From positions 20,664,650-20,728,649 of the forward strand of contig NC_134026.1 in NCBI RefSeq assembly GCF_964204645.1: a DNA stretch of 64,000 nucleotides, given 5' to 3'. Both the position numbers and the translations under genes were made by a program. The DNA is from Tubulanus polymorphus. Lineage: Eukaryota; Nemertea; Palaeonemertea; Tubulaniformes; Tubulanidae. Shown piece by piece: positions 44,919 through 60,000 of the stretch. Below the pieces are notes generated by a model, which was not told the origin of the DNA, did not search any database, and saw only the letters and a program-made list of their open reading frames with translations. The first letter of the stretch is position 1, and every line of letters starts with the position of its first letter.

Positions 44919-47847
44919 ATGTCCCAAAGAATCGGATTTTGGTCACAGCTCTGGCTAAACGTGCGGAAATCGTGGGGAATTCACAGGGCGCGTGAAAAGT
45001 TTATCGGTTCCGACTATTTGGGCAACACGTATTACGAGCTTGAAAAAAGTAAGAAGATCACGACAACAAGGTGACAACACAACACCACCATCGTCATCGA
45101 TCACACACATCCTCTCCTGCCTGGACTGCTGAAGCCTAACTGAAGAAGAAGTTCTTTGACGACCTCACGTCATTTCAGTATCACATTTTGAAGGCCTAAA
45201 TATCTAAAGAACTAAGATCGCTGGGCGTTGTCGTAGAAAATTGTTGAACCCATTACCAACTATTTCGGTCATAATAGTGTAATATCTGGCCGCTGCACGG
45301 ACTGCCATTGATTTGTTTTCAATTGTTGCGGACCTTGTAGCATAGCAACAATGGTCCGTTATTTTCAAATTAGAGTGATTGTTTTTTAAGTGTCACTTTT
45401 TAGAAAAACGTGACTTGAAAATATTCACCGGTGTAAAACTTTTTTATTTTTCAAGATAGACCATCACAACCAGCAAGAAACTAGTTGGAAATGTTCTGAA
45501 GTTTTCATTCATATAAGATATGATAAACGGAATCTGCTGTCTTTGAGTAAATTATAAATAATACAGCGCGAGCTATCCTCGGGCCAACTCTCAAATTTGT
45601 CTCAAGTTCACGGTTAAATGTAAATGATGAAAATTATCTTGATTTTCTCAATTTCAGCGGGGATTGGTAAAAAATATCTTATATTTACAGAATCTATAAG
45701 CAGAATCTTTAACTCTATCATCCTCTATTGTCTTTGAATAACGCTTGGAAATCGTACCGAAAGCATGAAATTTCATGGGTTTCTTGCAAATGTGAAAGGA
45801 TTTCTGTCCCTTTTTTCATAATCAAAAGTAAAAGTTTAGAATGCGTTAGATATTCTTCAAAATTAGTCCATTTGACGCAGAAAGACAGCCACAACATGAA
45901 TCTATCAGCACTTCGACGATTTTTTAATCAATTTTCATCTACTTTAATTTTGTTCACAAGGACTATAGCATTTTCAATGACGCGGAGCCAAATTTTATTA
46001 TTGCATTGTTGCACATGCGCACATAGCGATGTTCCAAAAAGTTGGTAATGAAATTTATTGCGATCACCATCAATTTTACAAGAAAAACATTCGCTCTGTG
46101 ACTATGCCTTGGTGTAAGTCTTGTACCTAGCCGTCACTCCCCAAATAACAAGTGATAGGGAACCTGTAACAACGACTAGTATTCAGACTACCTTGGTGAG
46201 GGAGGATAGGGTCATACATCAATGAATGCTTTTATCGATAGCTTACTGACTTGGTATTAATCGGGGCTAGCTCAGGGTCCAAATACAGTCCCTTCCCACA
46301 GCACAGTATTCTAGAGTACCCCAGAGAAGTCAAAACAAGTTTATTTGAGTTCTATACATACCCCGAGCAAAACTGATGTACTTTTCGATTAATTTTACAG
46401 GTGAAAGTGAACGAGCAAAGAAAAGCCGCTACGTGAAATCTCGCGATGGAGACGAATGGAATTCTCCCAAGATACCCACTGAATGGGATTGTAAGTTTGT
46501 CCATGTGTGAAAATAACTCAGTTACGAGAAAATCAATTGGATTTCTTCCCATTATTTCAGTTCATCTAAGAAAATTTAGAGTTAGGTTTTAGAGTTAATC
46601 CTTTCGTTCTACTAGGCCCAGATGAACATTGGTTGTATCGTCTGAAATGCATTCTGTTTGTGAACATGGAAGAAATTGGGAACAAAGATTCATTCTATTT
46701 CATCCCTACCCCTAAGGACTCTCACCTCACTGCATATGGTGAAAAATGAATCCGTTAAATTCAAAGCAAATTCTTTTCCAGCATGGCTCAGAGGACGGAG
46801 AGAAGACCCGCCATCCTTGGAGGTACGTACTACTCACTACAAGTACACTTATAAACTAATTCGAAATGACCAAAACATTTTTCAGAGGTCTTGATTGATT
46901 GAAATGTTCTTTTTATTTTAAGGAAGTTGACTTGAATCATCAAAAGATGCTGGCGAAACAAGCAAAAGCTCGCGAGCTAGAGGCTCATGATGAATTGGTA
47001 CTGTCATAACCTGTCAGGTCAATTTGGCAAGCTATTGTGATTTAATATCAATTTTTATATATATATATATAGGTACAACAACAAGATTACGAACAGGGAA
47101 ATATTCAAAGGAACCTTCCGTCAAAAAACAAAAGTACGTGCGAATTGTTCTGATCTTCCCTGTGAATCTATTTGGTTGATCTCATCTGAATTGATGGCAT
47201 ATAGACCAACTGTCACTAGACTAAGTCCATAGTTTATCCATAGCATAACGTTGTAGTTGAACTCGGTCAAGTAGTCATCAAATAAGTAATCGCATTCAAT
47301 CCAATCATCATTATTCTAGAGTCCCAATTGTATTTCTGGGACTGATGAAATTCATCGGGATTATGAGAAATCCGAATTAAACATTGTATTTAACTCTTTC
47401 AGTGCGGTGTATGAATCGGTGAAGGATTTTGCTAGTACACCGCACTGCAGTGTATTAGTGTAATAAGTAATTAGTTTTTATCTCTTTTGAAAGATGGCAG
47501 CACCTGTCAAACATAGTGAAATATTAGTTACTAACGATACACTGCACCACGGTGTGGACGCGCTATAGTGGTATTCCCGTTATTCAACGCATTAGGGCAG
47601 AATTTTTCAAAATTTTCAAGATTGAGGATTATTGGTTTGCTGTATGTGAAAACTTAACGCCATTTTAATGAGCCACATGTGAACTGAAAAAGAATGCCCA
47701 TTCCGGGCACCGGTACATAGAAAGGTAATGGTAGGTTTACTCTACTTTTAGTTGTTGTTGCTACTTTACACCCTTCTCCTTGTAGGCGCTTTTCCGCAGT
47801 ATCCCGAATATAGTTCTGGTGATATGAAAAAAGACTCGGGCAGCTGA
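44919..47847 (+). CDS. NDUFAF2: NDUFAF2, mitochondrial complex I assembly factor 2
   Basis: Six exons: 44919-45048, 46401-46490, 46782-46822, 46923-46997, 47073-47133, 47786-47847. They give 152 residues with matching phases (human has 169). NDUFAF2 helps assemble the matrix arm of respiratory complex I and is related to subunit NDUFA12. Exon 1 encodes GSDYLGNTYYELEK, the family's DxxGNxYY signature. Exons 2-3 give PTEWDSWLRGRREDPPSLEE, closely matching the vertebrate PTEWEAWIRRTR-PPT-EE stretch. Exons 4-5 are a charged helical region. The last exon, SAFPQYPEYSS..., resembles the SAPYF segment of the human tail but stops earlier. The final exon was chosen because a TTGTAG acceptor restores phase and the sequence fits. 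The gene converges with SPATA1. Confidence 0.85.
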
Positions 47848-50800
47848 CCTCATCATTTGCTACGAATATTTTAGATGCTGATACACTAGAAAAATCGTCA
47901 CAGGAAGCATCAGTAACATTAAACATTGACTGATACTGTGCTTGGAATGACTTGGATGATAATGACTGTTTTCTAGTCGTCATAGTTGGAATAAATAGAA
48001 GTTTGTTAAGTTATGAAAATCTTTTTAATTTTTGTTTGTGTGTGCATTCTAGCGATGTTCAAACTAAGCCGAATATCATGGGCTCTATTTGGTGTTGCGA
48101 TGATGTTCTGATATATCAACTACATGTATATTCATATTAGACTCAATGTATAGACTCTGGAGATCTTTGTCGATCATTTACCTTCGTGTGAACATGGCTA
48201 TTCGGTGTATTGTTTGTGGAATACCTCTCATTTCGTTGGTATCTCTCAAGTCTCGAATGCCCAGAACATAAGCTCAAATATGGACCAGCATATATATATA
48301 TATATATATATATATATGGACCAGTGTTACTCACTACTTTGCATTTTGGACTGTGACAGTGAAAGGTCAGAAAAATTCAACTACTTTTCCTGATGTACTG
48401 AGAAATTAAGGAGTCAACGGTATGATTTTGGATTACCGGTACATTGATGTATATCTTGTATCCATTTCTGTCGTTTTGCATTCCCTTTATGCCGTGAACT
48501 GTTGATAAGGAAATTAAAGAGCCAATTCAGATTGTAAGAGTCATTAAAGATTTATTAAAATTGATAAAATAAATTCTAAATATATTGATCACAGTTTACG
48601 CAGAGTAGACTAGTCGTATCCTGTTGCTGGAATACAAGATATCCTTCATCCCAAATATAAATCTATATAGATAATTATACAAGTCCTTCTCAAGCAAACT
48701 ACACGAGCGTGTGGGGTCTCCAGAACAAGTTGCTGGTCTTATTTAATCATAGCCTGGCAATTCTCTGAAACAGATTTGTATTTGAATGTAAGAGATATTG
48801 AACAGGACATGGCGTTGCAATCACATAATACACCACTAGAGGCATCAGTGGTGTATTACTCAGCACCAGTCATTCCAAAAACCACCCAAGTTGAGTAAAT
48901 TTTACTGAATAAAGTTCTGAAAGTTCTCTGAATAAAATTTCTCTTAACATCATCTATGTATTTTTTATAAAATATTCGTGGTCTCAATGCTACCGAGTGA
49001 GCCAGAGTGCATTGAAGTTCATCTTGTTTTGTACAGAAGAAAAACAACAAACCTTTTTCAATTCGGCATCGCTTTTAATGGCAGTTGACACCTAAAATTT
49101 ATGTAAATACAAATGTACATCGTAAATTCAAAAAGACATCTTGTGCGTAACTCAAATGTAAAATGATATGTTAAGTGTTTTGATGGGAATGTGGATTAGT
49201 TTTTCAAATTGTGTGTGTATATATAGGTTCAAAGCAATGGAGGATTTCAAGCAGGATAGGCTTGGTTGTGCGTGCTCCTGATTATCACATCTGTGTCTAT
49301 CGTCTCGCGCAATGAATGTCCAATCTTATGGAAAACGGTGTAGAACCAGAAGATCAGTTCAAATAAGTCAGTCAATTTTCTGAGTAAAACAATGCAGTAA
49401 AATCCTTGAGATCGAGGGATTTAGGATTGAAACCGATCATCAGGTCATCCTCTCAAAATCAGGTAACCCACCACCACTACAAATCTACTTAAATGCAATC
49501 CTTCCAAATTTTTACATGATAATTTATTGGTAAAAATCACTAATCTCTCTTTAATATATACTTATGATAATATAAATAACAGTACAAATGTATATAGAAA
49601 TCTACAGTTTGTAATGAAAAATCTCAAAATTGGCCATTGTAGTGGTACATTTAGGCATGCACAATAAAACATAACAACAATTCAATTTGAGCTAGATTTA
49701 AATATGTAAATAAAGTTTTTGAATGTACATGAAGGCAAAGTTATTGCCTAAGCTAAACTTAACAATAACAGAGGGGGCATAAAATCTAGAATATGTAAGA
49801 TCATTTACATACAACATCCGATTAAAAGCCTTTCGTGATTCAAATAAATTTTGACGACCCGAAGATTACCGTAACAATATGCAGCGTGCATAAAGCTGTT
49901 AAGGAATCAGATTTTTTTTTCTTTCGGAAATTGAAACATTGCGAACAAAACCGCTACATACAGTAACCTTGTTCAATATTTTGGCATACGCATACATGTA
50001 GAGAAATTTGCTTATTTCGAAATAATTACAGTACTTATTACAGTCTCAGTTTACTACACGACTATAGTTGACTAGGAAGATACAATACATCACAGAGAAA
50101 TAGAGCATAATAAAACTAATCACAAACTGAAATCAGCAAAATGAGCTTTTACTTGAATAGATATTTTGGCCAACTTTTGCGCAATTAAAAACAAGGTGGA
50201 GCAAGTCATAGTTAAACGAAAAACTGATACATGAGAGCTCAAATTATTTCCCGTGTACATTAAGTAATTAAGCCGCTCACCTTATACATGTGGTAGATAC
50301 TCTGCTCATTTTAGAAAGATATTATTATTGGCACTGATATCTGTAGACTCCATCCACCAAAGTCTTATTTTTTAGGACTGTTGAAACCAAGCTGGTTAGA
50401 AAAATATTTCGGCAAGAAACCCAGTTGTTGGTCGGATCTGGCTCGAGGGAGTCTACTGTACCAGGCTAAAACTTACATGATCATTACTGGCACTCAATAT
50501 ACGTAAGCCAAAACTACAGTGTACGTCTATCACTAGCCACCTGTAAAACGATCATAACTCGCCGAGTCAAAAGAGCTTATAACTATAAGCTCGATTCGGT
50601 AATTTCCCTACCATATGTGCAAAGTGGCATTAGAAATTGTAGGTCTAGCTATAGCTTCTGCTACAAGCCTAATCATTACTAAAAGCCTGTATTAGTAGTA
50701 CAAAGTAGAAGTAGTCAAACCCTTGTCGTTTAGAACTGAACAATCGACACTTTCCAAAATTATTACCGAACTTAACAAAACTGAAACGACGCATGAAATT

Positions 50801-51018
50801 TGAGCTAGTTGCATAGCTGTCTAGGAGTATAGTCCGTTTTCAAGGGTTAAACTAAAGGTGATAATATTTGCCTATACTGATTATTGATTAATAGTTCCAA
50901 GGCCCAGTTCCTCAGTGCATTGCTTCCTTCCACCGATACAGTTCTTTCTCAGTGGTGAGCATGAACCGAAGTAACTTGGGCCTGAATGCGGTGTACATCT
51001 ATATATATATATTCGATG
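47848..51018. other. Convergent 3' regions of NDUFAF2 and SPATA1
   Basis: AT-rich, with no coding exon recognised. It contains a pure TA run (48292-48318) and AATAAA on the plus strand at about 49665 and 49712. It probably carries both 3' UTRs. The open frames at 47654-47983 and 48143-48334 look like chance products. Confidence 0.5.
48292..48318. repeat. (TA)n microsatellite
   Basis: About 27 bp of uninterrupted TA, followed by ATGGACCAG; the preceding sequence is also ATGGACCAG, so the run is bounded by a 9-bp direct repeat. Confidence 0.85.
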
Positions 51019-54000
51019 CTAGGATTTCGGTGTTATAGCGATTGATTGACGAGCGGTCAACGGTTGTTGTTGCAAATCGGAAGTACTGCCGAGTGCGGCT
51101 AATTTCTGTGATCGTGTTAAAGTTAGGTTTATCTTCTTCTGCGTGAGCTCGGCTCGTAACGCTCGAAGCTCGCTTTCCGCCTGGTTTCTCAACTGCAAGA
51201 GGGAGTTAAGACGTCGTATTAGTGAGGAACATACATTCAATGTTATGAGAAGTCATCCATTTGTTACGAATGTAGGTCTGGAATTGGATGCAAAAACTAA
51301 GATTCTGCCCAGTAAAAGTTTGGAAATGTAGTTCTACATGTAGCTGTTGCATTCAGAAGGCTTTGCTGATTTATGAAATAAGTGATCACTTGGGAAGTTT
51401 AAACTTCTTTAGGTGTTTTCAAAAGGCACACAATATAACACGCATTGTCAAATATTACAAAAACGTACTGTGGCAACAGATCAAATGTATATGATGAATG
51501 CAGTGCTTGGAAATGCATGGAAAGGCTTCAAATCTATGTAAAACTTGGTATATGTAATAAATAGATGACTCTTAGGATACAGAGTTCAGGTGACTTATCA
51601 TGCTTAATACTTGATACTCTCATTTCATCTAAATAATTATGGTAAATGCGAGCAAAAAACTTTTTCAAATGTTAAAAAGCCAAGCTGGAGATTTGAGGAT
51701 ATTTGCAAGCGTCTGAAAAAAAGGTTTTGTCATTTCAACCATGAACAATTACCCATTCGTGAGAATAACTCAGTAAGTTATACCAATTATTCAAGTTCAA
51801 TTCATTTTAGGTTCTATGAACTCAGTCAAAGAAATATTTTTATATGTACTTCATAGAATTGGGCCCTGATCTGATGTACAGTTGGACCATGTCAGCGAAT
51901 TTGATTTCACAATAAGAATCACAGTGCCATATAGTATCCAGCAAAACCGTTCGGAATCATATCAAAATCACCGTATGGTTTCGTAAGTTTGACTTTATAA
52001 TCAATCACCTTAACTTCGGCAGTCAATTTCATTTTTGAATCGTCGACGCGTCGTTGCATTTCTTCCACTTCGTGTTGTAACTTCGTAGCTTGGATTCGCA
52101 GATTTGCCTACGAAAAACAATACACGACCATTGAAAATGTTTGATATAACAGGAAAACAAGTCCGTTACAATTGTGAGTATATGTACTACATTTATCTAT
52201 TTTGTACTACATTTATTTGTCTTCATGTGCCAAGTTTGGAGTTAAGTATTCAAAACTAATTTTGACTCAAAGTCATGAAACTATGGAGGGGGTCCTTTGT
52301 CAATATACTTGATATTCTAAGTTTGAATATGGTACACAGTTAGCAATGGAATATACCTGACCAAGTGCATCCCAGGGTTCATAAAAATGTTCAGCAAGAT
52401 CCTCATTGAAAATAGTGAAAAATCAGCTAATTCAAGATTTTTAATTGAACCTTTAAGGTAACTGGAAATTGATGTAATGGGTACTAAGATGCTAGGAACC
52501 TCGGGTAGGGCTAATAAACAAAGAATATCATATCAATATCATCTTACCGCTTGTGAAGGTTTCCCGCCCTTTTCAACTGGTTTAATACTATGTTTCTCTT
52601 TCACTGGACCAGTTTCCATTTGACCAACTATTTTCCTGTGTAACGACTCCAGTTCGATTCGCAGTTTGTTACATTTGTCCTCCAATGCCGGAGTTTTCTT
52701 TTTCTCTTCAAAATATTTCTTCTTCCAAACATCCCTCGCTGAAAAATCGTAATGAGAAGATTCATAGAGGAGCTGTGTTAACCTAGTGTAGAATAAGTAA
52801 AATGAGATGGATAGCACTTCATAGGTTAACGTGTTTACTTGAAGTATGAGCTTTCGCTACTCATGTATACCAGTATACATTAGTAACAAAACCTTGTACT
52901 TCAAATAAACAAGTTAACCTATGAAGTGCTATCCATTCACCTATTGAAAAAATATACCAACAAATAATGAATCAATATATTGCAGCTTGGCCAAAAACAA
53001 CAAAATTCTCCCACAGGGTTCAATTTGAAGAGATTTTTAGACAATGTTTGAAAAATTTTTCAGATTCTTTTCGACCATTATCACTACTATGAAGTCTAAC
53101 ATATATGAGTACAGCTTCACCAGGTACCAGTGATAAAAACACCAGTAGAGCATCAAACCAAATCCAGTTAGATATTCAGTAAGATACCCCAGTTAAGCTA
53201 CCCTGAGACACCTTTACCCAGGTTAACGAAGCTGTAGTGACTCTGTAGGATGATGATTTTTTACATCTTATATAATACAGAAGTACCGGTACTGGTATCT
53301 ACTTTGGCCGTTCGTTTAATCATGCTAGAAGGGACCTCATCAAACTAGAGACTCTTTTTTTATGCAGAATAGATCTCGTATTGTTGGCTATGTCTGTTCC
53401 ATAATGTATGTAAATCTTTTACTTATTGTGCATGCATAACTGCTTAGTCACATGTCTGGATATGCTCTGCGATAGCAAGCAACTCATAGTGCGATACCTT
53501 GATTTCGTTTAGTTTGTGTTTTCGACTGCAGCAGTTTCGCTCGTCGTACTAATTCTTCACGTTTCGCTTCCATTTCTTTACGATCTTTCTGAATTTGTTC
53601 CAATTCCTCCATCAACTGGCGTCCTATTTGATACATAAACATCAGATATTTGCCATATCAGACGACAACTACTACTTTATGGTATGAATTTCATTTTAAT
53701 CAGGTACTGTGGTGGTTGTGAACTATAAATGCATAAGTAATCTAACAGCTAAATCATTTTCTAACAGAACCACATACATCCATTGCTCATGTACAATCAT
53801 TATTAATATCTAAGAGATGTCAATATCTAAGAGAAGTACCAGGTACATGGAGGTCATTGCTATGCATATTTTTTGGTAATTCATTCTACATGATCCATTG
53901 CCTGAATAGCATTTCTAAGTAAATCAGATATTTCTGAGTGAGTGTATGGTAGTTTCCAATGGCGCTTTAGCCGGAGAGCTAATGGTAGCACAGGCAGTAT

Positions 54001-57000
54001 TGTAGAAATAGATAAAGTGTAAAATAATGAAAAAGAATTGAACTAACGAAGATCAATGAACTGGTTATAAATGAAGGACGAAGATGGCATTAAAAAAGTA
54101 TCGGTCGCCAGCAGACCAAAATCTAAACAGAATTCTAAATTTAAACGAAAAAAGATATCTGGAGATGGAAAAACCTTACCAAGCATCGGGGCTTGATTTA
54201 AAAGCCCGCCTAACCTGCGTTCTGATGACAAAATTACAAAGAACACATGAAAATATGTCTTAACATTTGAGCGATCAGATTGCCCTTGAAAAAATTGGCA
54301 CAAATTCTAAAACCAACATACGGTTCTTTCATCAAACAGGTTCAATCTTAAAATCTATCATGTCCAATAGTTTCAGGTCATTTACTAAGATCCATTTTCA
54401 TTCAGCGATATTCATAAACTTACTTTCGTCATCTTTGTTTTTTGCAGCTGCTTTCTTTCTTTCCTCCTCTTCTCGTAATCGCCGTTCCTTTTCCTCCTTC
54501 AAACGTCGTTCATCTTCTTCTTCTCTTCGTTTGCGTTCCAACTCCTCTCGTCGTCGGCGATCATCTTCTTCTTGTCGCTGTACATTTTCCCAATCTTCCT
54601 GCTCTTGTCGCCGACGTCGCTCTTCGTCTTCAAGCTCCTGGCGTCGCCGCCGGTCATCCTCTTCTTTCTGACGTCTTCGTTCCTCCTCGCGACGTCTGCG
54701 TTCTTCCTCGCGACGTCTCCTCTCCTCTTCCAGTTTACGGCGGTTCTCGCTGGAAGTTACATTCAAAAAATATCTTAAATGTTCTTGAAAAAAATGAAAT
54801 AATTGCCAACTAGAATAAATGGCCGAAACTGTAGATTCATAGTGCCTGTAGACCATGTCTTATTCAGCAAGGACTGTTACCATCTCGCAGAGTTGACCAA
54901 TACTGAGTCAAGAATTAGGTAATAAAAGGTTTCTAGAAATAAATGTCACGTATTATAGTCTAACCTCCTTCATATAATTCTGTTTAACACAAAACATCTG
55001 TTAATCATAATGATTTCCTTAATCACAATGATTTCTAGATGTCCCAGCTGAGACACATCAATCCACATTTGGATAAGATGTAACCATTTAATTCGAACAT
55101 TCCACAAAATTTGTATTAACAAGCTTTACTTGTTGTATTCACCTACCATACTTGAATGGTTTAACCAGTAATGAGTACCGGTAATGAGATCTTTACGGTT
55201 GATTAATTTTAAAGATTATAGAAAGTAATTTTTGATACAAGGTTGCACTATTTTTATAGTACTTTGATATCAATTTCATATAAATTTGAAGCTTTACAAC
55301 ATAGTTACAACAGTTTACAACATAACAGCAAACAAGACTTTGTATGAACCTAGTACATCGTTACAATAACATTAAAGAATAAATATAGAAATGAACTTAA
55401 CAAAATACTTCAGATTCTTAATATAGTCAAAGCTAGATTATTCAAAATCCCTGCACATCTTAGCAACCTGCATTGGGGACTTCAAGGAGTTCATGTCTTT
55501 TATGGGACACTTACCTGTCACGTCCCTCCCCTTCTAACTCATCAAAATCATCTTCCTCCTCCTCCAACTCCTCATCAGCTTCTTCTTCTGGCTCTTCCTG
55601 AGGTTCAGCGTCATCGCTATGCTCTGCCCACCGATCCTCATCTGTCGGATCGGGTTTATACGGAGTAAGAGTTCGTTGGCGCTGTTGAGAAGGCGCTGGA
55701 GGAGTGGATTGTCGTGACGGTGGTTTCGGGGATTCTGCCGGTTTTGGAGGTGGGGCTATATGTACTCGGGGTTTAGGCTTTTTTTGCTGGATCTTTTCAG
55801 GTTTTCTCCTAAAGTTAGACAGAAATAGAAGAAGCTTTTTTTACAGGAATGTTAATGAAATAAAGAGAAAACTACTAGGCATAAAGGTCACAGCATAGAG
55901 ATAGATGAAAGACAATCATGGTAGACGAGTTGACTTCTTAGAAATCAATTCAATGAAGCTCCAGGGGCAGATCCAGGGGGACTTGGGAATTTTTTTATGG
56001 CTTTTTTATTCAACAAAGAAAGTTGGTACGATATTGCCTTTTTGGAAATCAATGTGCCCATTTGATTCAAAATTGGCCCCTGGATCCTGAGCTATAGCCA
56101 ACATGAATAAGAGCCCAGCCCTTCATGCAAAAAAACATCTCAAGCTAAAATCTGTACATTGAAAGACTTCCGAATAAAAATGATTATAATTGAAAAATGA
56201 ATAAAATATGAATACATGTAGAGGTAAGAAGTACATGCATGCTGATTATCCACTAGAAGAAATTGGTGATGTTAGCAAGATAAGCTATAAGGAAAAAAGA
56301 CAAGTGAAGAGTCTGGTTTAATCAAAAGTTGAAAAACCTGGTTAAATGGATAGCAACTGATACTAGGAAACCAGTCTCAGGTTAGAGGGAAGTTATTATT
56401 GGTATTCAATCTTCTGTTAATATCCAACAAGGGGTGGTTGCAGGTGTCATTACAGGAAGGTGATTGTGCAGCACTTAGTGGTTGATTTGCATAAATCTTA
56501 ATGTGCAGTTACATAACACATATAAACGTAACATGAAGACCAAGTATATGCATCTGTAACGGCCGCAGTTAAATTATAAGAAGCCACTTTTTAAGCCCCT
56601 TATTTTCAAGCAAATCTTCTCTAAGAGCATGAAATGGCAATTTTATGAATGGCGTCTTACACATGTATATGAGATTTTGATAACAACAAGACATACATGA
56701 AACATACTGAATTTTATAAAGACTGATTACATTTTGGACACTGTGAGAACAAAACCTCGACAAACTATTTTCCCTAGTACATGTACAGTTTTATCATGAT
56801 GCACCATAGGAAGACATTTCTATCGAGACTTCAATTTTCCAGCAAAACCATATTAGAACTAGGCTTTGGCTCTAACAGTTATTTACAATTATGAATTGAT
56901 GTCTATCTAGAAATGAACATGCAGGGAATCTGCATGGTAAAGTGAGAATTGAATGCAGTCTATATTGCATAGCAACATCAAACAGCCTAGAATCTGCACC

Positions 57001-60000
57001 TAAAAATCTCTATTACTCACAATTATAATTTAAAGGCAATTCATTTGCAAGGTTTTGCTATCACTTGTATCATTGCGATTACAACAAACATTCATACAAA
57101 TATATACCATCGATTCAAAAGGAAGAGTTTCTGCAGGCAGGTGACAAGGGTGAAGCAGGTAGGAGAACAGATGGTGGTGTGTAGCTGATGGTGATTAAAC
57201 ACCCAATCATCGTGTGTCTTACCGACTTTTCATTGTGTTAGTTCGTGGATTGTTAAGCGTGTACGTGCCAGGTCGAGAATCGGGAGACCCATCATTGTCA
57301 TCATTGTCGGAATGAACAGCACTCACTGCGCCATCCAAACTATCTTCATCGTTCTTTTGATCATTTTGTCTTTCAATTTTCCGAACAGGTTTCTTATAAT
57401 CCACTGCCAAAGGTTTACGAGAATCGCTAACCATATCATCAGCACCATTCTCTGAACTCGTAGCATTTACATTCGGAGCCACAAATTCCGATTTACTGGT
57501 TTGTGTTGAATTATTGTTTTTGTTTGAATCCATTAGCCTCGGTTTCAGAGTTGGGAATGTCAAATTATCCAGTTCGACATCGTCGGCACCATTTTCAGAG
57601 TTGGTTGCACTAACATTTACCGATGGGATGATTGTAGCATCTTTAGGTTGAGGGAGATCTTTAAAAATCGGTTTTTCAAGAATTATGTTTATCTCCTCGT
57701 CCGTAAGTCGTTTCGGAGATCGCGAATTAGGATGATTTTTAGCATCTCCATTTGATTCGCTATCTTTAAGAGCAGTTGAGCTGGGTTGAAACTCATCCTG
57801 AGCTTCTTCCGGGCCAGGGCGTACAGTAGTGCCTAAATTTGGGGAAACCCCTAGCATGCCATCGTAAGATAACAAAGCATCCTTGATTTGATCATGTAAG
57901 GAAGAAGACTGACTATTCCTATCATTCGAATCAAGAGAAACTTTAGTATCTTCTTCATGTATAGTGCTACAATTATTGTTACTAAGAGCTGGGCTTATAT
58001 TCGCCGAATTCGGAGGCACTCTCAGTTCTAAAATGGAGTCTTCTACTAAATCATTTATAGTCACCGTATCGTCGGGTTTAGTTTCTATGCGAAGATCGTC
58101 ACTTTTTATTCTATTTCTGGTAGATTTTAATTTGCGTTTAGGTCGAGAAGGTCGTTCATACATTAGATCGTCGCTATCCGTGTCTATATCCTTTGCAACT
58201 CGAACAATATCCCGATTTTGCAGTGAATCGTCAGTCTTCGTATCAAGTATGTTGATGATAGGATCTGGTTCTTCGTTGCCACTGAGAGTTATTTTTTGAT
58301 CCAACGGTATCGACTTAAATGCCACATTCCTTCAAACAACACGAATGTCATGAATGATGTTCAGTAATTACATAAAGATCATTGAATTACACAATACTGT
58401 AACAGGCATCCCATTCATAACTATACGAATATGGTTTTGTTACTCTCATTTTATGTTGCTAATTTTTCATCTTTCTTACTTAGTTGTAAGCACATTATTG
58501 AATGATTCGCCTTCACTTTAGCATAGAACTTTACAAGACTCCATTACAGGTGGCTGAGTCTTGAAATATTTTACAAAAAATTCTTCATTGAAATGGTACA
58601 TGAATATAATTTGATAATGGGATGCCTGCCTAATTACCATTTTCACGAAATTACCATTAATCAAAATGACCTAGCCTGCCGGGCTTTGATCATGCTGATG
58701 ATGTGGTATCTAGTATATCAATTCAATTCAGTGTAGCACGATGATGGATCACAATATCCTGATTATGAATATTGATGAGGTGACTGAAATGCATCGCATA
58801 TGCAATAAATGGTATGAAAATTACAGTATTTCAAATTAGCTAATCAGTCAAAAAGCCAGGCAGGCCATTATTGTTGAGTTAAGTCTAGATCTGACATAGT
58901 GAAGCTAGCTTTCAAAATCAATGACAATCTCAAATTAAATTTTTGCTCCCCGGCTGATTGATAACTATTTTTCAAATTAATCATCATTTTGGATTGAGCT
59001 TCGATTGACAAACCTGAACTAGGTATCAAAGAAGGGTACATGGCTTACCTCAGCTAACTTATGATTATATAAAATGAAATTTTCAGTGGTCCAAATCAGA
59101 ATCCAAAGGATTAAGCAACACTCTAAAAGGACACCTTTTTAATGCACCTATCCTCCTTCCCATTAAAGGAGAAAGAACTCTAGGTGATCTAAAAAACTTT
59201 TGAAATTTTGATGCTTCTGTGAGCAAACACTGTTTCACCACAATTTCTGATGCTTAAAAAGGGTACTTTTACAGGATTGCAAGAATGAAAAAAATCAACT
59301 GGTTATTTCAATTGGTGTTATTAGTGGTGCATCATCTCAAAACTAGTGATTATACAACGCATGCATCGATTATAATCACAAAGAAGTGCATAGTGATTGA
59401 TCACTGCATCAGCAAAACATTTCAACAAAGTTATCTGTTCTGTTCTTCCGAAGTGAAGTGGCATTTCAAATTCCGAATTCATTTGATGAATCAAAAAAAA
59501 GGACGTAAATGCAAAAAATATAAACCACCCAACAAAAATGAAGAAATGACATGTACAGTTATTCTTTACCAAAAATTGAAGTTACTATTTCCGAGAATAT
59601 CATCATCGGCGGGTAGCGTATCGCTCGACGAGTCTGTAAAGAATTATCATAATTCGAGATAAAAAATATGAGCGCGAAGACTTACCGGTCTAACTGCCTC
59701 TGACGGTCGCTGTACGAGTCCTCGGCGATTCCCGAATCTTTCGTCTCCTGACTATATTTCGCGCGTCGCGACGACGTATCTGCAGTGGGAATTTTACGGG
59801 TGAGCAAATCAAAATAGAAACTCGTTCGGGAGCCGCACGGCGTCGCGCTCATCGGCGTACCCGACGCCGTCTGCCGCCGCGCGCTGGCCGGCGACCCCGA
59901 ACGGGTGCCGTTATCGTCATTGTTTTTATTGTTATTTATGAAGTTGTCATCGTCGTTCGTATCAGAATTTTCCAACAAATGAGGAGTTCGCAGTTCGGCG

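Noticed and set aside
46352-46552. Minus-strand open frame across NDUFAF2 exon 2
   Set aside because: Antisense shadow of a well-supported exon.
54267-54813. Plus-strand Ser/Arg-rich and Leu/Val-rich open frames
   Set aside because: They are the antisense of the Arg/Glu-rich SPATA1 exon, whose low-complexity codons keep other frames open.
57964-58299. 111-codon plus-strand open frame
   Set aside because: Antisense shadow of the large SPATA1 exon at 57223-58329.
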